DNA of 64,000 bases from positions 1 to 64,000 of the forward strand of contig VHCG01000008.1 in assembly GCA_016871805.1 (NCBI GenBank), in the 5' to 3' direction. The notes under the pieces were generated by a model. It worked only from the letters and a program-made list of their open reading frames with translations, was not told the origin of the DNA and did not search any database. This DNA is from Verrucomicrobiota bacterium (GTDB lineage Bacteria; Verrucomicrobiota; Verrucomicrobiia; Limisphaerales; UBA9464). The translations under genes and the position numbers were made by a program. Each line of letters opens with the position of its first letter. The stretch's first letter is position 1. This document shows positions 17,466 to 26,481 of this stretch, piece after piece.

Positions 17466-19295
17466 ATGACGAACCCTCCAAGCCCCCCGAGAGGCACCCA
17501 GACCTTCGTCCACTATCTGGAGGAGGGGATGGGGCGGGTCTGGCTCCGTCGCCTGCTGACGGTGGTTCTGGTCGGGATTGCCATCGCGTTGTACCAGAAC
17601 AACGAGGCGAAGAATTTCCGGGCCCCCGAGGCCATGGACCTGGCCCAGCTGGGACGGAACCTGGCCGCCGGCCAGGGCTATACCACGGGCTTCATCCGTC
17701 CCCTCAGCGTCCATCTCCTCGAGGACCAGGCGGTCCGCAAGGGGGTGGATCCCCGGGCGGTCCTCCTGACCCGTCATCCGGATCTCGAGAACCCCCCGCT
17801 CTATCCCGCGATCCTGGCGGTGGTGTTCAAGGCCATGCCGGTGTCCTGGTGGGCCCAGCTTCCCTCCAACGAGTTCTATCGGCGTCCGATGGAGGAGGCG
17901 GTCATCTCCGTGATGAACCTGGGCTTCTTCGCCCTCGTCGTGGCGCTTGCGGGGTGGCTTGGGACGCGGTTGTTCGACGCCACGGCCGGTGCCTTGGCGG
18001 CCGCGCTGATCGTCGGGACCAACCTCTTCTGGCAGTTCGCCAACTCGGGCCTTCCCACCCTGCTGCTGATGGTCTTTCTCCTGCTCCTCCTGCACCTGCT
18101 GCTGGGCTTCGAGCGGGAGGCCGCCTCCGAGGTCCCGCGTCGGGGTCGGCTCCTGCTCCTTGCGGCCGGAGCGGGCGGGATGGTGGGGCTGATGTTCCTG
18201 ACCCAGTATTCCTTCGGCTGGCTCGTGGTGCCGGTCACCGGCTTCCTCGCGTGGCGCGGCATCGGCATCCGTGGCCGCGTGCTCGGACTCGCCCTGGTGG
18301 CCTTCCTCATCCTTGCGGCTCCGTGGATCGCCCGGAATCTCTCGGCCTGTGGACACCCCTTCGGCACCGCGGGGTTCACCGTTCTGGCCGGCACCGACTC
18401 GTTCCCTGGCGACCGCCTGCAGCGTTCCCAGCATCCCGAGCTCGATCGTGACCTCATCTGGGAGGTCATTTTCAAGGTGCGGACCGGTGTCAGCGAAATC
18501 CTCGGCAACGAACTCATCCGCATGGGTGGGACCTGGGTCAGCCTCGTCTTCCTCGTCGGACTCCTTGTGCCCTTCGGCAACCCCAGCCTGAACCGCCTGA
18601 GGGGAGCGCTGGTCGCCATGCTGGTGACGGTCGTCCTCGTCCAGGCCGGGGTCCGGGGCTGGATCACAAAGGAGTTTGGTCCGGTCACCTCGGAGGACCT
18701 TCTCGTGGTCCTGGCACCCGGTGTCATGGTCTGGGGCGCGGGATTCCTCATCACCCTGATCGACCAGATCGAGTGGGAGTATCCATTCCTCCGCACCTGG
18801 TCCCTGTGGGGGTTGGTCACGGTCTTTTCCGCGCCGTTCCTGATCGGCATCCTCCCCCCCAAGGGTCTCTCGCTGAGCGAACCCTACCGCCCAAGCGTCA
18901 TCCGCGAGTTCGCCGACTTCACTCCCAAATCGACCCTCTTCATGAGCGACGTCCCCTGGGCCGTGGCGTGGTATGGACCCCGGGAGTGTGTCTGGACCTC
19001 GCTTCGGGTGGCGGACACCGCGGACGCCAACGTCCGGAACCGCCGGGAGGACTTCTTCGTCTTCACCGAGGCCCGACGTCCGATCGAGGCCGTCTACCTC
19101 TCGCCGTACTGGGCCGACAAACCGCTCCTCTCCAGCTACATCGCGGATCTGGATTTCGAGTGGGGCCGCTTCTACCTCGAGGTCATGCGGGGGTCCAATC
19201 TCCCGTCCGGATTCCCGCTCAAACATGTCCTCGGTGGCCCCTACATGGCTGCCGGACACTTCCTGCTCGCGGCGAAACCCTGGTGGAAGAACTAG
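17466..19295 (+). CDS. Polytopic membrane protein, glycosyltransferase family 39-like
   Basis: The 609-residue protein has about ten hydrophobic segments (for example LLTVVLVGIAIALY, FFALVVALAGWLG, LLLMVFLLLLLHLLLG, LALVAFLILAAPW). Early in the sequence it has the extracytoplasmic-loop features of PMT/ArnT-like lipid-dependent glycosyltransferases (a DLAQLGRNLAAGQGYTTGF segment and PPLYP). The soluble C-terminus has no recognised motif. It probably transfers a sugar from a polyprenyl-phosphate donor across the membrane; donor and acceptor are unknown. No other glycan genes flank it. Confidence 0.65.
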   Translation: MTNPPSPPRGTQTFVHYLEEGMGRVWLRRLLTVVLVGIAIALYQNNEAKNFRAPEAMDLAQLGRNLAAGQGYTTGFIRPLSVHLLEDQAVRKGVDPRAVLLTRHPDLENPPLYPAILAVVFKAMPVSWWAQLPSNEFYRRPMEEAVISVMNLGFFALVVALAGWLGTRLFDATAGALAAALIVGTNLFWQFANSGLPTLLLMVFLLLLLHLLLGFEREAASEVPRRGRLLLLAAGAGGMVGLMFLTQYSFGWLVVPVTGFLAWRGIGIRGRVLGLALVAFLILAAPWIARNLSACGHPFGTAGFTVLAGTDSFPGDRLQRSQHPELDRDLIWEVIFKVRTGVSEILGNELIRMGGTWVSLVFLVGLLVPFGNPSLNRLRGALVAMLVTVVLVQAGVRGWITKEFGPVTSEDLLVVLAPGVMVWGAGFLITLIDQIEWEYPFLRTWSLWGLVTVFSAPFLIGILPPKGLSLSEPYRPSVIREFADFTPKSTLFMSDVPWAVAWYGPRECVWTSLRVADTADANVRNRREDFFVFTEARRPIEAVYLSPYWADKPLLSSYIADLDFEWGRFYLEVMRGSNLPSGFPLKHVLGGPYMAAGHFLLAAKPWWKN

Positions 19296-19425
19296 GACGA
19301 GCCCCCCGCTCGACCGGATCCTGGATCGCGTCTTCCGGTCCGTTGCGATCCGACCGTCACCTCCGGCGCATTTTCCCTAGAAACTAGAACGTTTTGTGGG
19401 CTGACTACCCTCCAGAACCCCCGAC

Positions 19426-19446
19426 TGACAATGAAAGTGACACTGG
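19426..19446. mobile_element. Possible terminal-repeat remnant of an IS21-like element
   Basis: TGACAATGAAAGTGACACTGG, followed by GGGACCCC, looks to me like the ends of IS21-family elements, which often combine a CATTGTCA block with a CACTTTC block. No transposase or second end is visible. It lies about 90 bp past the point where the tex remnant stops. The rest of 19296-19531 holds nothing I can identify. Confidence 0.25.
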
Positions 19447-19531
19447 GGACCCCGGAGCGCCGCTGACGTGACCTCGTAAAACTGATCCAAAGGGATTCGG
19501 CGTCTGATCCCCTTATCGGTTGCCAAGGCTC

Positions 19532-19659
19532 TCACCTCCCGTGGGTCAGGGCTACGAAGGGCACGGTCGGCCCCTCGGCGAGCAACCGGACGAGGCGGCA
19601 ATCTTCGTGACGGGGGCATTGAGTTCGGTGGCGATCTGGTTCAGGAAGCGTTCGTTCAT
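19532..19659 (-). pseudogene. tex: Truncated, frameshifted N-terminal remnant of tex
   Basis: From ATG 19659 the frame reads MNERFLNQIATELNAPVTKIAA. One base out of frame it continues VRLLAEGPTVPFVALTHGR and stops at 19532. Joined, these match the N-terminus of the Tex RNA-binding protein, which typically begins with QIAxEL and continues LLxEGxTVPFIARYRKE. The similarity ends at PFVA, where the real protein would continue for about 700 residues. A single-base deletion near 19591 plus loss of everything downstream explains it. The break is close to a possible IS21-like end. Tex normally acts in transcription and stress; this copy cannot function. Confidence 0.65.
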
Positions 19660-19747
19660 TCGGAGGGGGCGCTCTTTATCCGGTCCGCCACCCGGGCTTC
19701 ACGCTTGTCGGCTCCGGACTGTTTCCGGAGTCTGACCGCACAGTTCC

Positions 19748-20821
19748 ATGTCCACCCTCAACATCGCGATCATCGGCGCCGGCGGCATCACCCTGCAGAA
19801 CCATCTCCCGGGCCTCGCCCTGTGCCCCGACGTCCGGGTCCACGCCCTGTGCGACGCCAATCCGGCGACGCTCGAGGCCGCCCGCACGCAGACCGGCGCC
19901 CCGGTGGCCGAGACCTCCTGGGAAAAGGTGGTCACCCGTGACGATGTCCACGCGGTGATCATTGCGACCCCGAACTTCCTGCATCCCGACATCGCCATCA
20001 CGGCGGCACGCCACGGCAAGCATGTGCTGTGTGAGAAGCCCCTCGCGTTGAATGCCACGGATGCCCAGCGGATGGCGGACGAGGCGGATCGGGCGGGGGT
20101 GCGGCACATGACCGCCTTCACCTACCGGTTCGTGCCCGCGATGCGGTACCTGAGGCACCTGATCGACCAGGGGGAGCTGGGGACGCCGTATCACTACCGG
20201 TGCCTGAGGCTCCAGGACTGGGGCACCCGCAACCTGGGGTGGCGACAGGTTCGGAAGCTCGCGGGCACGGGGGAGATCGGGGACATGCTCAGTCACCGGA
20301 TCAACTTTGCACACCATCTGGTGGGACCGATGACGCGTCTGGTGGCCAATCTCCGCAACCTGACCCCGGTCCGGGATGGGGCGCCGAACGACACCGACGA
20401 CTGGGTGGCGATCCTGGCGGAGTTCTCGACTGGTACGACCGGCGTGCTGGAGAGCTCGAAGCTGGCGAGCGGTCACAACGAATCGTGGCGCAGTCTCGAC
20501 TACGTGGAACTCAACGGCAGTGCGGGGACGTTCCAGTTCACGACCGGAAAGTGGAACGAGCTGCAGTCGGGTAAGCTGGGCGGACCGGGGCTGAAGCCGT
20601 TGATGGTCCCGAAGGAGTTCTGGGTCTGGCCGGGGAGTCCTCGGGATCCGGGCGTTGGGGATCCGCTGGTGTCGTTCCGCTACGACCAGGCGGTCGAGTT
20701 CATCAATGCTATCCGGGAGCAGCGTCCCTCTGCGATCACCTTCCACGACGGCGCCGCCACCCAGCGGGTCATGGATGCTGCGGTTCGCTCGGCCGAATCG
20801 GGTCAGTGGGTGGAGGTCTAA
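19748..20821 (+). CDS. Gfo/Idh/MocA-family oxidoreductase
   Basis: The 357-residue protein has an N-terminal Rossmann domain (IAIIGAGGITLQNHLPGLA), the HVLCEKPLALN motif with the conserved EKP lysine, and a C-terminal alpha/beta substrate domain containing GEIGDMLSHRINFAHHL, which resembles the GG-DxGxHxxD signature with Ser in place of Gly. Members oxidise or reduce sugars or sugar acids with NAD(P). The substrate cannot be told. The gene starts about 90 bp downstream of the divergent tex remnant, so its upstream region may be rearranged. Confidence 0.85.
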   Translation: MSTLNIAIIGAGGITLQNHLPGLALCPDVRVHALCDANPATLEAARTQTGAPVAETSWEKVVTRDDVHAVIIATPNFLHPDIAITAARHGKHVLCEKPLALNATDAQRMADEADRAGVRHMTAFTYRFVPAMRYLRHLIDQGELGTPYHYRCLRLQDWGTRNLGWRQVRKLAGTGEIGDMLSHRINFAHHLVGPMTRLVANLRNLTPVRDGAPNDTDDWVAILAEFSTGTTGVLESSKLASGHNESWRSLDYVELNGSAGTFQFTTGKWNELQSGKLGGPGLKPLMVPKEFWVWPGSPRDPGVGDPLVSFRYDQAVEFINAIREQRPSAITFHDGAATQRVMDAAVRSAESGQWVEV

Positions 20822-20845
20822 GCCGCTGCGTTGGAGGTGCCGCTC

Positions 20846-21403
20846 CTACTGTGGGGGCATCCGGGGGATCGACTTGGCGGCGGGGTGCTCGTCCTTGCGG
20901 CCGTGGGCCATCACGGCGGTCCATTCGGCGAGGCGACGGCCCAGGATCCGGCAGGACTCCAGAGTCTCCGGTTCGCGCGGCTCCTTAGCGGCCACGGCGC
21001 CATAGTGGAGGGTCATCTTCTTCCCGGCGTAGTCGGTGACGCCGAAGGTCAGGAACCCGAAGTTCATCAGCACGGTGAGGATTGACTGGCAGGCCAGCTC
21101 CATCCCGCCGCCCCAGCCCCCGGCGCTGCTGAACGCGCAGGCGATCTTGCCGTCCACCTGCATCCAGGCCGGCCCCATCGTCTCGTCCCAGAACCGCTTC
21201 ATCTTCCACGACAGGATGCCCATGTTGGTCGGACTCCCCACCGCAAGCCCGTCACACCAGCGCACGTCGTCGGCCGTGGCCTCCTCGACCGATCGCAGCC
21301 GCACCTCGGTGTCGGCGATGGTCCGGGCGCCTTCGGCGACGAGTTCGGCCATGCGGCGGACGTTTCCGGTCTGGGAATCGAAGAGGACAAGGACTCGGTT
21401 CAT
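20846..21403 (-). CDS. Flavodoxin-like NAD(P)H:quinone oxidoreductase (WrbA-like)
   Basis: This 185-residue flavodoxin fold starts MNRVLVLFDSQTGNVRRMAELV, with the FMN phosphate loop SQTGNVRRM. GSPTNMGILSWKMKRFWDET and AFSSAGGWGGGMELACQSI are the FMN isoalloxazine-contacting loops typical of WrbA. It likely does two-electron quinone reduction. The GGMELACQS segment departs slightly from E. coli WrbA (GGGQE). It is convergent with the oxidoreductase at 19.7 kb and divergent from the ThuA gene. Confidence 0.8.
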   Translation of the reverse strand: MNRVLVLFDSQTGNVRRMAELVAEGARTIADTEVRLRSVEEATADDVRWCDGLAVGSPTNMGILSWKMKRFWDETMGPAWMQVDGKIACAFSSAGGWGGGMELACQSILTVLMNFGFLTFGVTDYAGKKMTLHYGAVAAKEPREPETLESCRILGRRLAEWTAVMAHGRKDEHPAAKSIPRMPPQ

Positions 21404-21521
21404 GTGCGCTTTGGAATACCGCTTTCGGCCCTCGGGAGGCGAGCCGGTGCTGGCACAGGATTCCGATCGGCCCAAGAATTTTCGATTCAACCCGGCACTC
21501 GGGTCGTCCAGACTCCCCACC

Positions 21522-22493
21522 ATGTCACGTCTCCCCCTCCTCGCCTCCCTCCTCGCGCTCCCGTTCGGTCTCATCGCGCAGCAGTGGGCGACCTATGAGC
21601 CCGCAGGGAAGGGCAACGGCAAGACCGTGGTCCTCCTGAGCGGCGACGAGGAGTACCGGTCCGAGGAGGGACTGCCCCAGCTGGCCAAGATCCTGAGCCA
21701 GCGCCACGGGTTCCGCTGCACGGTGCTGTTCACCCAGGATGCCGACGGGACGATCAATCCGAACAACCAGACGAACATCCCCGGCATGCACCTGATCGGC
21801 TCGGCCGACCTGGTCGTGAACCAGTTCCGGTTCCGCGAGCTGCCGGATGCCGACATGAAGCACCTGGTCGACCACATGGATGCCGGCAAGCCGATGATTG
21901 TGGTCCGCACCGCCACCCACGCCTTCAGTTATACCCGTAACAAGCAGAGCCCCTATGCCCAGTTCGACTGGCAGGCCCCCGGCGGCGGGTTCGGTGGCCT
22001 GACGGTGGGGGAGACCTGGACGTTCCACCACGGCAACCACGGCAGCGAGTCGGCGCGCGGGCTGGTCGACGGCATCCATCGCGCGAACCCGATCCTGAAG
22101 TCGGTCTCCGACGTCTGGGGTCCGACCGATGTCTACGGCGTGAACGCGGATTTCCCGAAGTCGGCGCAGGTTCTGTTGTGGGGGCAGACCCTCAAGGGCA
22201 TGAACCCGACCGATGCGCCGAACCTGTCGAAGCCGATCATGCCGCTGGCCTGGCTGTACGAGTACAAGGCCCCTGCCGGCAAGTCCGCCCGGGTCTTCTG
22301 CTCGACCATTGGCGCGGCGATCGACCTCAAGAGCGAGGACCTGCGACGGATGTTTGTGAACGCCACCTACGACCTCACGGGACTCAAGGTGCCTGAGAAG
22401 GCGGATGTCGCGATCGTGGGCGACTACAACCCGTCGATGTTCGGCTTCGGTACCTTCAAGAAGGGCGTCAAGGTCGCCGACCATCTCCGCTGA
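21522..22493 (+). CDS. Secreted ThuA-like protein
   Basis: The 323-residue protein starts at ATG 21522 with a signal peptide (LLASLLALPFGLIA, cleavage around QQ). It carries a ThuA-type class I glutamine amidotransferase-like fold: VVLLSGDEEYRSEEGLPQLAKIL, ADLVVNQFRF, HLVDHMDAGKPMIVVRTATHAF, and GETWTFHHGNHG. ThuA proteins of Planctomycetes and Verrucomicrobia are linked to trehalose or other sugar utilisation, but their biochemistry is unsettled. No DUF1080 or partner dehydrogenase is adjacent. The long open frame upstream lies over the WrbA gene and is ignored. Confidence 0.82.
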   Translation: MSRLPLLASLLALPFGLIAQQWATYEPAGKGNGKTVVLLSGDEEYRSEEGLPQLAKILSQRHGFRCTVLFTQDADGTINPNNQTNIPGMHLIGSADLVVNQFRFRELPDADMKHLVDHMDAGKPMIVVRTATHAFSYTRNKQSPYAQFDWQAPGGGFGGLTVGETWTFHHGNHGSESARGLVDGIHRANPILKSVSDVWGPTDVYGVNADFPKSAQVLLWGQTLKGMNPTDAPNLSKPIMPLAWLYEYKAPAGKSARVFCSTIGAAIDLKSEDLRRMFVNATYDLTGLKVPEKADVAIVGDYNPSMFGFGTFKKGVKVADHLR

Positions 22494-22548
22494 GCGGGGT
22501 CGGGTTCCTGGCTTTGGTGCCGGTTGATCGAACCGGCTTCCCCGGCGA

Positions 22549-23259
22549 TCACCGTGGCCGGACGATCATCTCTTCCACGACCACGTGGTGGGGGAGTCGG
22601 ATGCAGAACAGGACGCAGTCGGCAATGTCCTCCGGCTTCATCATGCGAGACCGCGCGGCGGCGTCGGGAACCACGGGGCGCCTGTCCAGGAGCGGGGTGT
22701 CGATGTCCCCCGGGAAGATCCCGATGGCCCGGACGCCTCGGCCACGTTCCTCGGCGTTGATGGCCTGGGTGAGGCCGGCGAGTCCGAACTTGCTCATGAC
22801 GTAGCCGGGTCCGGCCTTGGGTGAGGCCTGCTTCCCGGCGTCGGAGATCACATTGACGATGGTGCCGAGGCCGCGGGACCGCATCCCGGGCAGGAATGCC
22901 TGCACGCAGTGGTAGGCGCCGTGGAGGTTCGTGTTGAGCATCAGCTCGTAGTCGGGCTGCGACAACACCTCGAGCGCCCGCTGGGGAACGTTGGTGCCGG
23001 CGGCGTTGACCAGGACCTCAACGTCGCCATGTGCCTTGTCAGTGGATTGGGCCATGCGATGGACCGCCTGGGCCTCGGCGATGTCGGTCGGACACACCAG
23101 TGCCCTCCCTGAGGCGGACCCGGCGAGGGATGCGGTTTCGCGGAGCGCGTCTTCACGGCGTCCCACCAAGGTGACGTTCCAACCTTCCGCAAGGAGTTTG
23201 AGGGCGACGGAACGTCCCACGCCACTGCCGGCGCCGGTCACGACTGCTGTCTTGGTCAT
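22549..23259 (-). CDS. Short-chain dehydrogenase/reductase
   Basis: The 236 residues have the classical SDR set: TGAGSGVG (NAD(P) binding), NAAG, catalytic Ser in VISDAG, YVMSK (Tyr/Lys pair), and IFPGDIDTPLL. The arginine pair after the second strand (VGRRED) hints at NADP(H). The substrate is unknown. Its ATG overlaps the stop of the upstream Rpn-like gene (ATGA at 23256-23259), which implies coupled translation of two seemingly unrelated proteins. Confidence 0.9.
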   Translation of the reverse strand: MTKTAVVTGAGSGVGRSVALKLLAEGWNVTLVGRREDALRETASLAGSASGRALVCPTDIAEAQAVHRMAQSTDKAHGDVEVLVNAAGTNVPQRALEVLSQPDYELMLNTNLHGAYHCVQAFLPGMRSRGLGTIVNVISDAGKQASPKAGPGYVMSKFGLAGLTQAINAEERGRGVRAIGIFPGDIDTPLLDRRPVVPDAAARSRMMKPEDIADCVLFCIRLPHHVVVEEMIVRPR

Positions 23260-24239
23260 ATTGAAGCCTGGGGTTTGCCGATCCTCGCGAGGAATTCCCG
23301 TCCTGTGGAAAGGGTCCCGGCAAGTCGAAGCCATTCCTCGAGGCGCGTCGTGTCCTCAACGGCGTCGAAGTGCTGGTTCCATGCAGGATCCCAGTCCGGA
23401 AACCGGGCTGCCACCAGGGATTTGATAGCCTGGGTCCAGCCAGACTGAAGTCCTTCCTCGCGACCTTTGGAGAGCCCCTGGGAGAGCCCCTTCTCCATGG
23501 CGAATTGTTCGAATGTGGTGATGAAGGTCATGGTTTTCTGTGTTCGATAGTGGTTGAGCTGACGGTGGAATTCAATGTCGAGGTCCCGGCTGAGCGGCAC
23601 CATGCGCTCGAGCATTCGGAACAACCTCGGGGTGTCGCCCTCGGAAAATCCCTGTTCGAGGAGCCGGTCCAGCCAGCGGAGTTTCAACCGAAACTGTTTC
23701 GGGGAGTTTCTTGAGGTTCGTTGGGCGATCCGCTGGGCAAGAATGAGCTTGGCGATGGGGTTCGGGCTCTCGAATAGCTCCTCGTCCGAGAAGTCGAGGA
23801 GCTTGCACGACAGGAACTCGAACCGGGTGCGGCACCCCCACAGTCCGTGCTCGTAGAATGTGGGACGCCAGTTGGGATCGTCATCGGCGATGATCGCGAG
23901 GCTGACCGCTGGTCTGCCGCGGAGTTCGAAGAGCCGGGTGTGGTACCGGAACATCCGGAGGGCCATCTCCGGGATTTGCTGGGATTGGGCTTCCAGGTGG
24001 AGGAGGGCGTCTTCCGCGTTTGCATCGACGCGGGTGACCGAGATGAGCCGATCGGGGTGTTGACGCCCGTGTTCGGCATCGGGCGAGACCTTCCGGAGCT
24101 CGGTGTCGAGGTACACCGGGGGCCTGGACCAATCGATGCCACGATGGACCTCAGGTTTCAGGAGCTGGAAGATCTGCGGGAGGAAGACCTCCGTCGCCTC
24201 CTTCCAGGCGCCGTCGAAATCGGATGTGGGCTCTGACAT
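23256..24239 (-). CDS. Rpn/PD-(D/E)XK nuclease-family protein
   Basis: The 327-residue protein resembles the Rpn (recombination-promoting nuclease, formerly transposase_31) family. It has an N-terminal helical part (FDGAWKEATEVFLPQIFQLL), then YLDTELRKV, a DALLHLEAQSQ block with the catalytic ExQ pattern, RMFRYHTRLFEL, and SLAIIADDDPNW. A C-terminal helical tail contains GLSQGLSKGREEGLQSG, the repeat-like linker often seen in these proteins. Rpn proteins cleave DNA and are linked to mobile or phage-defence roles. It is the first gene of a two-gene unit with the SDR. Confidence 0.75.
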   Translation of the reverse strand: MSEPTSDFDGAWKEATEVFLPQIFQLLKPEVHRGIDWSRPPVYLDTELRKVSPDAEHGRQHPDRLISVTRVDANAEDALLHLEAQSQQIPEMALRMFRYHTRLFELRGRPAVSLAIIADDDPNWRPTFYEHGLWGCRTRFEFLSCKLLDFSDEELFESPNPIAKLILAQRIAQRTSRNSPKQFRLKLRWLDRLLEQGFSEGDTPRLFRMLERMVPLSRDLDIEFHRQLNHYRTQKTMTFITTFEQFAMEKGLSQGLSKGREEGLQSGWTQAIKSLVAARFPDWDPAWNQHFDAVEDTTRLEEWLRLAGTLSTGREFLARIGKPQASI

Positions 24240-24308
24240 CCGTCCATGGCATCAGAGCCCGGTCCTGTCCCACCATCGCCAGATCTAGGGAGCGAATCAG
24301 GCTTGCGG

Positions 24309-24353
24309 ACACGCGGAGAGGGGACTCACACGGAGGCGCGGCGACGCGGAGGA
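24309..24353. repeat. Intergenic ACGCGGAG-type repeat
   Basis: Imperfect copies of ACGCGGAGG/CACGGAGGCGCGG occur in the 250-bp gap before the second pseudopilin. This resembles the dispersed CTCCGCGTCTCCGCG-like intergenic repeat I recall from verrucomicrobial and planctomycete genomes. The remainder of 24240-24489 shows no gene. Confidence 0.4.
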
Positions 24354-24489
24354 AGATCGGAGAGAGGAGAGAGATTTTGGGATTGGGGAAGCGGTAGGAT
24401 TCCCCGGGTGTTTCCATCGGAGGGAACCGAAGTCCCTTCGCAATGGCTCTGGTCTTTACCGGAACGGTGTTTCCTTCCACGCTTTTCAT

Positions 24490-25245
24490 ATGCCCCGGTT
24501 GCCCCGGTTGCCCCTGTCGCGTCCGTCGGCGCGGTTCCGCTCCGCGTTCACTTTGATCGAACTGCTCGTTGTGATCGCCATCATCGCGATCCTCGCCGGC
24601 ATGCTCCTGCCCGGTCTCGCCCGGGCCAAGGCCAAGGCCAACCAGGTCAAATGCGTCAGCAACCTCAAGCAGGTCATCCTGGCGTTCCAGATGTATGCCG
24701 ACGACCACACGGACAACTACCCGCTCTGCCGGGACTGGGCCTCGGCCGGGGGCAAGGACGGCACCTATGACGTCTTTACGGCGATGACGAACAAGCCGCT
24801 CTACCGGTACCAGGGTACCCCGGAGATCTTCCGGTGTCCCGCCGACAAGGGGGATCTCTTCTACGAGCAAAACTTCGGGAAGAAGTGCACCAACGCTTAT
24901 GTCCAGTATGGCACCAGCTACCTGATGGAATGGGCGGCGGACTTTGTTCGCGTGAAACGGGTCACGGGCAACATCGCCGCCCCGCGGACCGCCTATGATG
25001 GGCAGTCCATGAAGTCCCCCGAGATCGCCCTCAGCGCGGCGAACAAGATCGTGATCGCCGACTGGCCCTGGCACCCGAACCGCGGGTTCTCGGACAAGAA
25101 AAGCCAGTGGCACAACGTCAAGGGGCGCAGCCTCTCGATCATCGCCTATGGGGATGGCCACGCGCAGGCGTTCCAGTTTCCGACGCTGTCGATCAATGAC
25201 AAGTTCTGGTCCGAGAAGCCGAACCCGTCGTTCACCTGGTGGTGA
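24490..25245 (+). CDS. Type IV pilin-like protein with prepilin leader
   Basis: The 251-residue protein starts MPRLPRLP with a basic leader, then [20 protein letters not shown], identical in its hydrophobic core to the 16.5-kb pseudopilin. The globular half has [30 protein letters not shown] and a C-terminal [17 protein letters not shown], a variant of the H-x9-DG tail. It is probably a surface or pseudopilus subunit. The two copies diverge strongly after the leader, so they are not recent duplicates. Confidence 0.88.
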   Translation: MPRLPRLPLSRPSARFRSAFTLIELLVVIAIIAILAGMLLPGLARAKAKANQVKCVSNLKQVILAFQMYADDHTDNYPLCRDWASAGGKDGTYDVFTAMTNKPLYRYQGTPEIFRCPADKGDLFYEQNFGKKCTNAYVQYGTSYLMEWAADFVRVKRVTGNIAAPRTAYDGQSMKSPEIALSAANKIVIADWPWHPNRGFSDKKSQWHNVKGRSLSIIAYGDGHAQAFQFPTLSINDKFWSEKPNPSFTWW

Positions 25246-25302
25246 GGGGAGAACTTCCGCTTGCCATGGCCGACGCCTTCCTCAGGCTCCGCCGCCGTCG
25301 GT

Positions 25303-26472
25303 ATGAACTACAAGATCGCCAAACGCGCCGCCGCCCTCTCGCCATCGCTCACCCTCGCCATCGACTCGAAGGCGAAACAGATGAAGGCCGAGGGCCATGA
25401 TGTCGTGGGATTCGGTGCCGGTGAGCCCGATTTCGACACCCCCCAGCACATCAAGGATGCCGCGGCCAAGGCTCTCGCCGATGGGTTCACGAAGTACACC
25501 CCGAGCTCCGGCATCCCCGAGCTGCGTGAGGCCATCGCCCAGAAGTTCCAGCGCGACAATGGTCTGACCTACAAGGCCTCCCAGATCATCGTCAGCAACG
25601 GCGGCAAGCACTCCTGCTACAACGTCATCCTCGCGACCTGCGAGGAGGGAGATGAGGTCATCATTCCGTCGCCCTACTGGCTGAGCTATCCGGAGATGGT
25701 GACGCTGGCGGGTGCCACCCCGGTCATCCTGAAGACGACCGACCAGACGGAGTTCAAGGTGACCCCAGAGCAGCTCCGGGCGGCCATCACCCCGCGGACC
25801 CGGCTCTTCATCCTCAATTCACCAAGCAACCCGACTGGCAGCGTCTACACGCCCGATGAACTGCGGGTTCTCGCCGATATTTGCGTCGAGCGCGGCGTGC
25901 TCATCATGAGCGACGAGATCTACGAGCACCTGCTGTACGATGGAGCCGTCCATTGTTCAGTAGCGTCGTTCAGCCCGAAGCATCAGGAGCACACGATCAT
26001 CGTCCATGGCTTCGCGAAGGCGTGGTCCATGACCGGGTGGCGGCTTGGGTTCCTGGCGGCTCCGGAGCCAATCGCCAAGGCGATCGACGCGGTGCAGTCC
26101 CATAGCACGAGCAACCCGTGCTCGTTTGCCCAGAAGGGTGGCGTCGCGGCTCTGACCGGCCCCCAGGACCACCTGCCCAAGTGGCTGGCGGAGTATTCCA
26201 AGCGCCGGACGGTCGCATGGCAGCGTCTCAACGCCATGCCCGGGATCACCTGCGTCAACTCCAAGGGTGCCTTCTACCTGTTCCCCAACATCAGCCGCAC
26301 CGGCCTGGGATCCCGGGAGTTCTGCTCCCGTCTCCTCGAGCAGGAAAAGGTGGCGGCCGTGCCGGGTATTGCCTTTGGTGCCGATGACTTCATCCGTCTG
26401 AGCTACGCGACCAGCCTCGCGAACATCGAAAAGGGGCTGGAGCGGATGGATCGGTTCGTGCGCGGCCTCTGA
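25303..26472 (+). CDS. aspC: Aspartate/aromatic aminotransferase (class I, subgroup Ib/gamma)
   Basis: The 389-residue PLP enzyme starts MNYKIAKRAAALSPSLTLAIDSKAKQM. It has GAGEPDFDTP, KYTPSSGIPELREAI, NSPSNPTGSVY (PLP-phenol contact), SDEIYEHLLYDG, GFAKAWSMTGWRLGF (Schiff-base lysine) and the C-terminal RLSYA arginine that binds the substrate carboxylate. It most likely transfers amino groups between aspartate and 2-oxoglutarate; prephenate activity is possible in this subgroup. ATG 25303 is chosen over an upstream in-frame start at 25261. Confidence 0.93.
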   Translation: MNYKIAKRAAALSPSLTLAIDSKAKQMKAEGHDVVGFGAGEPDFDTPQHIKDAAAKALADGFTKYTPSSGIPELREAIAQKFQRDNGLTYKASQIIVSNGGKHSCYNVILATCEEGDEVIIPSPYWLSYPEMVTLAGATPVILKTTDQTEFKVTPEQLRAAITPRTRLFILNSPSNPTGSVYTPDELRVLADICVERGVLIMSDEIYEHLLYDGAVHCSVASFSPKHQEHTIIVHGFAKAWSMTGWRLGFLAAPEPIAKAIDAVQSHSTSNPCSFAQKGGVAALTGPQDHLPKWLAEYSKRRTVAWQRLNAMPGITCVNSKGAFYLFPNISRTGLGSREFCSRLLEQEKVAAVPGIAFGADDFIRLSYATSLANIEKGLERMDRFVRGL

Positions 26473-26481
26473 CCTGGGCGC

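Noticed and set aside
17427-19259. A 610-codon open frame on the minus strand
   Set aside because: It is antisense to the membrane glycosyltransferase-like gene, is full of Asp/Glu/His/Arg from high-GC antisense reading and has no motif.
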